Positions 63,613 through 64,000 of a DNA stretch of 64,000 nucleotides are shown in pieces. The DNA comes from Apteryx mantelli (Eukaryota > Chordata > Aves > Apterygiformes > Apterygidae), in NCBI RefSeq assembly GCF_036417845.1, contig NC_089980.1, positions 49,536,501-49,600,500 of the forward strand, in the 5' to 3' direction. Numbering within the stretch: position 1 is the stretch's first letter; the number at the start of each line of letters is the position of its first letter. Under the pieces are notes generated by a model. It had not been told where the DNA came from, did no database searches, and saw only the letters and a list, made by a program, of their open reading frames with translations. The translations under genes and the position numbers were made by a program.

Positions 63613-64000
63613 CCATTTTTATATAATAGAGTGTACAAGCAGCTATGCTGTAATAAAAAAAAAAGTAATTTATTAAATTGTTAAACAGTAAGTCAAGCAC
63701 CTATGTCTTGTGTATTTTGCCTGTTCTGAGAGATCTTGGAGAAAACTGTGATAGAGCAACTTAAAACTATTTTAATACTTGCATATCAGAAAACATAATA
63801 ATGTTACAAAAATGTGTTTGCATTCCAGACCTAAGACATTCTTTCCTTGTAGTTTTTGTAAAAAATTGCATGTTCCTTTTTGTAAAAAGAAGAGAAATAT
63901 CTCCTTCATAGAGCAGGGGGACATCATTGAGCACTGTGCAGGCTTCTGGTATTTGAGCTGAACAGCTTAGTGTGATATGTGGTTGCAGTAGAAGCTGCTT
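63613..64000. other. Intergenic DNA at right edge
   Basis: AT-rich, with an A/T-rich patch at 63650-63680. Nothing recognised. Confidence 0.6.

Noticed and set aside
58081..64000. COX20, the expected tail-to-tail neighbour of HNRNPU
   Set aside because: No minus-strand exon encoding its recognisable C-terminal or membrane segments was found; it probably lies beyond the right edge.

Overview
The window is vertebrate nuclear DNA, most likely from a bird. The mobile elements are of the CR1 LINE type, ending in the short 8-bp tail repeats (GATTCTGT) typical of bird and other archosaur CR1. There is also one avian-style solo LTR. The two genes found are head-to-head neighbours in other vertebrates as well (EFCAB2 and HNRNPU; human 1q44, a syntenic block recalled from general knowledge, not searched). 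A crocodilian or turtle is less likely but not excluded by sequence alone.

Layout. On the minus strand, positions 172-22914 hold the 5' part of EFCAB2 (DRC8, an EF-hand subunit of the axonemal nexin-dynein regulatory complex). Coding exon 1 (28 nt) lies in a CpG island near 22.9 kb and exon 2 at 172-256. The remaining exons lie beyond the left edge. Intron 1 is 22.6 kb and holds a 2.75-kb 5'-truncated CR1 LINE with most of ORF2 (about 9496-12249), a shorter CR1 tail (6603-6756), and a solo LTR with a 5-bp target duplication (14660-15345). From about 23.4 to 43.8 kb is intergenic DNA with no gene I can support.

On the plus strand, 44553-56999 holds a complete HNRNPU gene (hnRNP U / SAF-A). 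I resolved all 14 coding exons; they join with consistent phases into 839 codons. It starts in a 2-kb CpG island, and its 3' UTR runs to tandem AATAAA signals near 58.05 kb. Intron 10 appears to use a GC-AG rather than GT-AG splice pair. From 58.1 to 64 kb is intergenic DNA with a minus-oriented CR1 fragment near 62.9-63.6 kb. COX20, the expected next gene, was not found.

The genes do not form a pathway: one is a ciliary axoneme gene and the other a housekeeping nuclear RNA/chromatin scaffold gene. Each has its own CpG-island promoter, about 21 kb apart, facing away from each other. The EFCAB2 island carries an RFX/X-box-like palindrome just upstream of the ATG, which fits a cilia gene. I saw no previously undescribed system. 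The items most worth checking are the GC-AG intron, the X-box-like palindrome, a perfect 15-bp hairpin at 25.06 kb, and repeated promoter motifs at HNRNPU.
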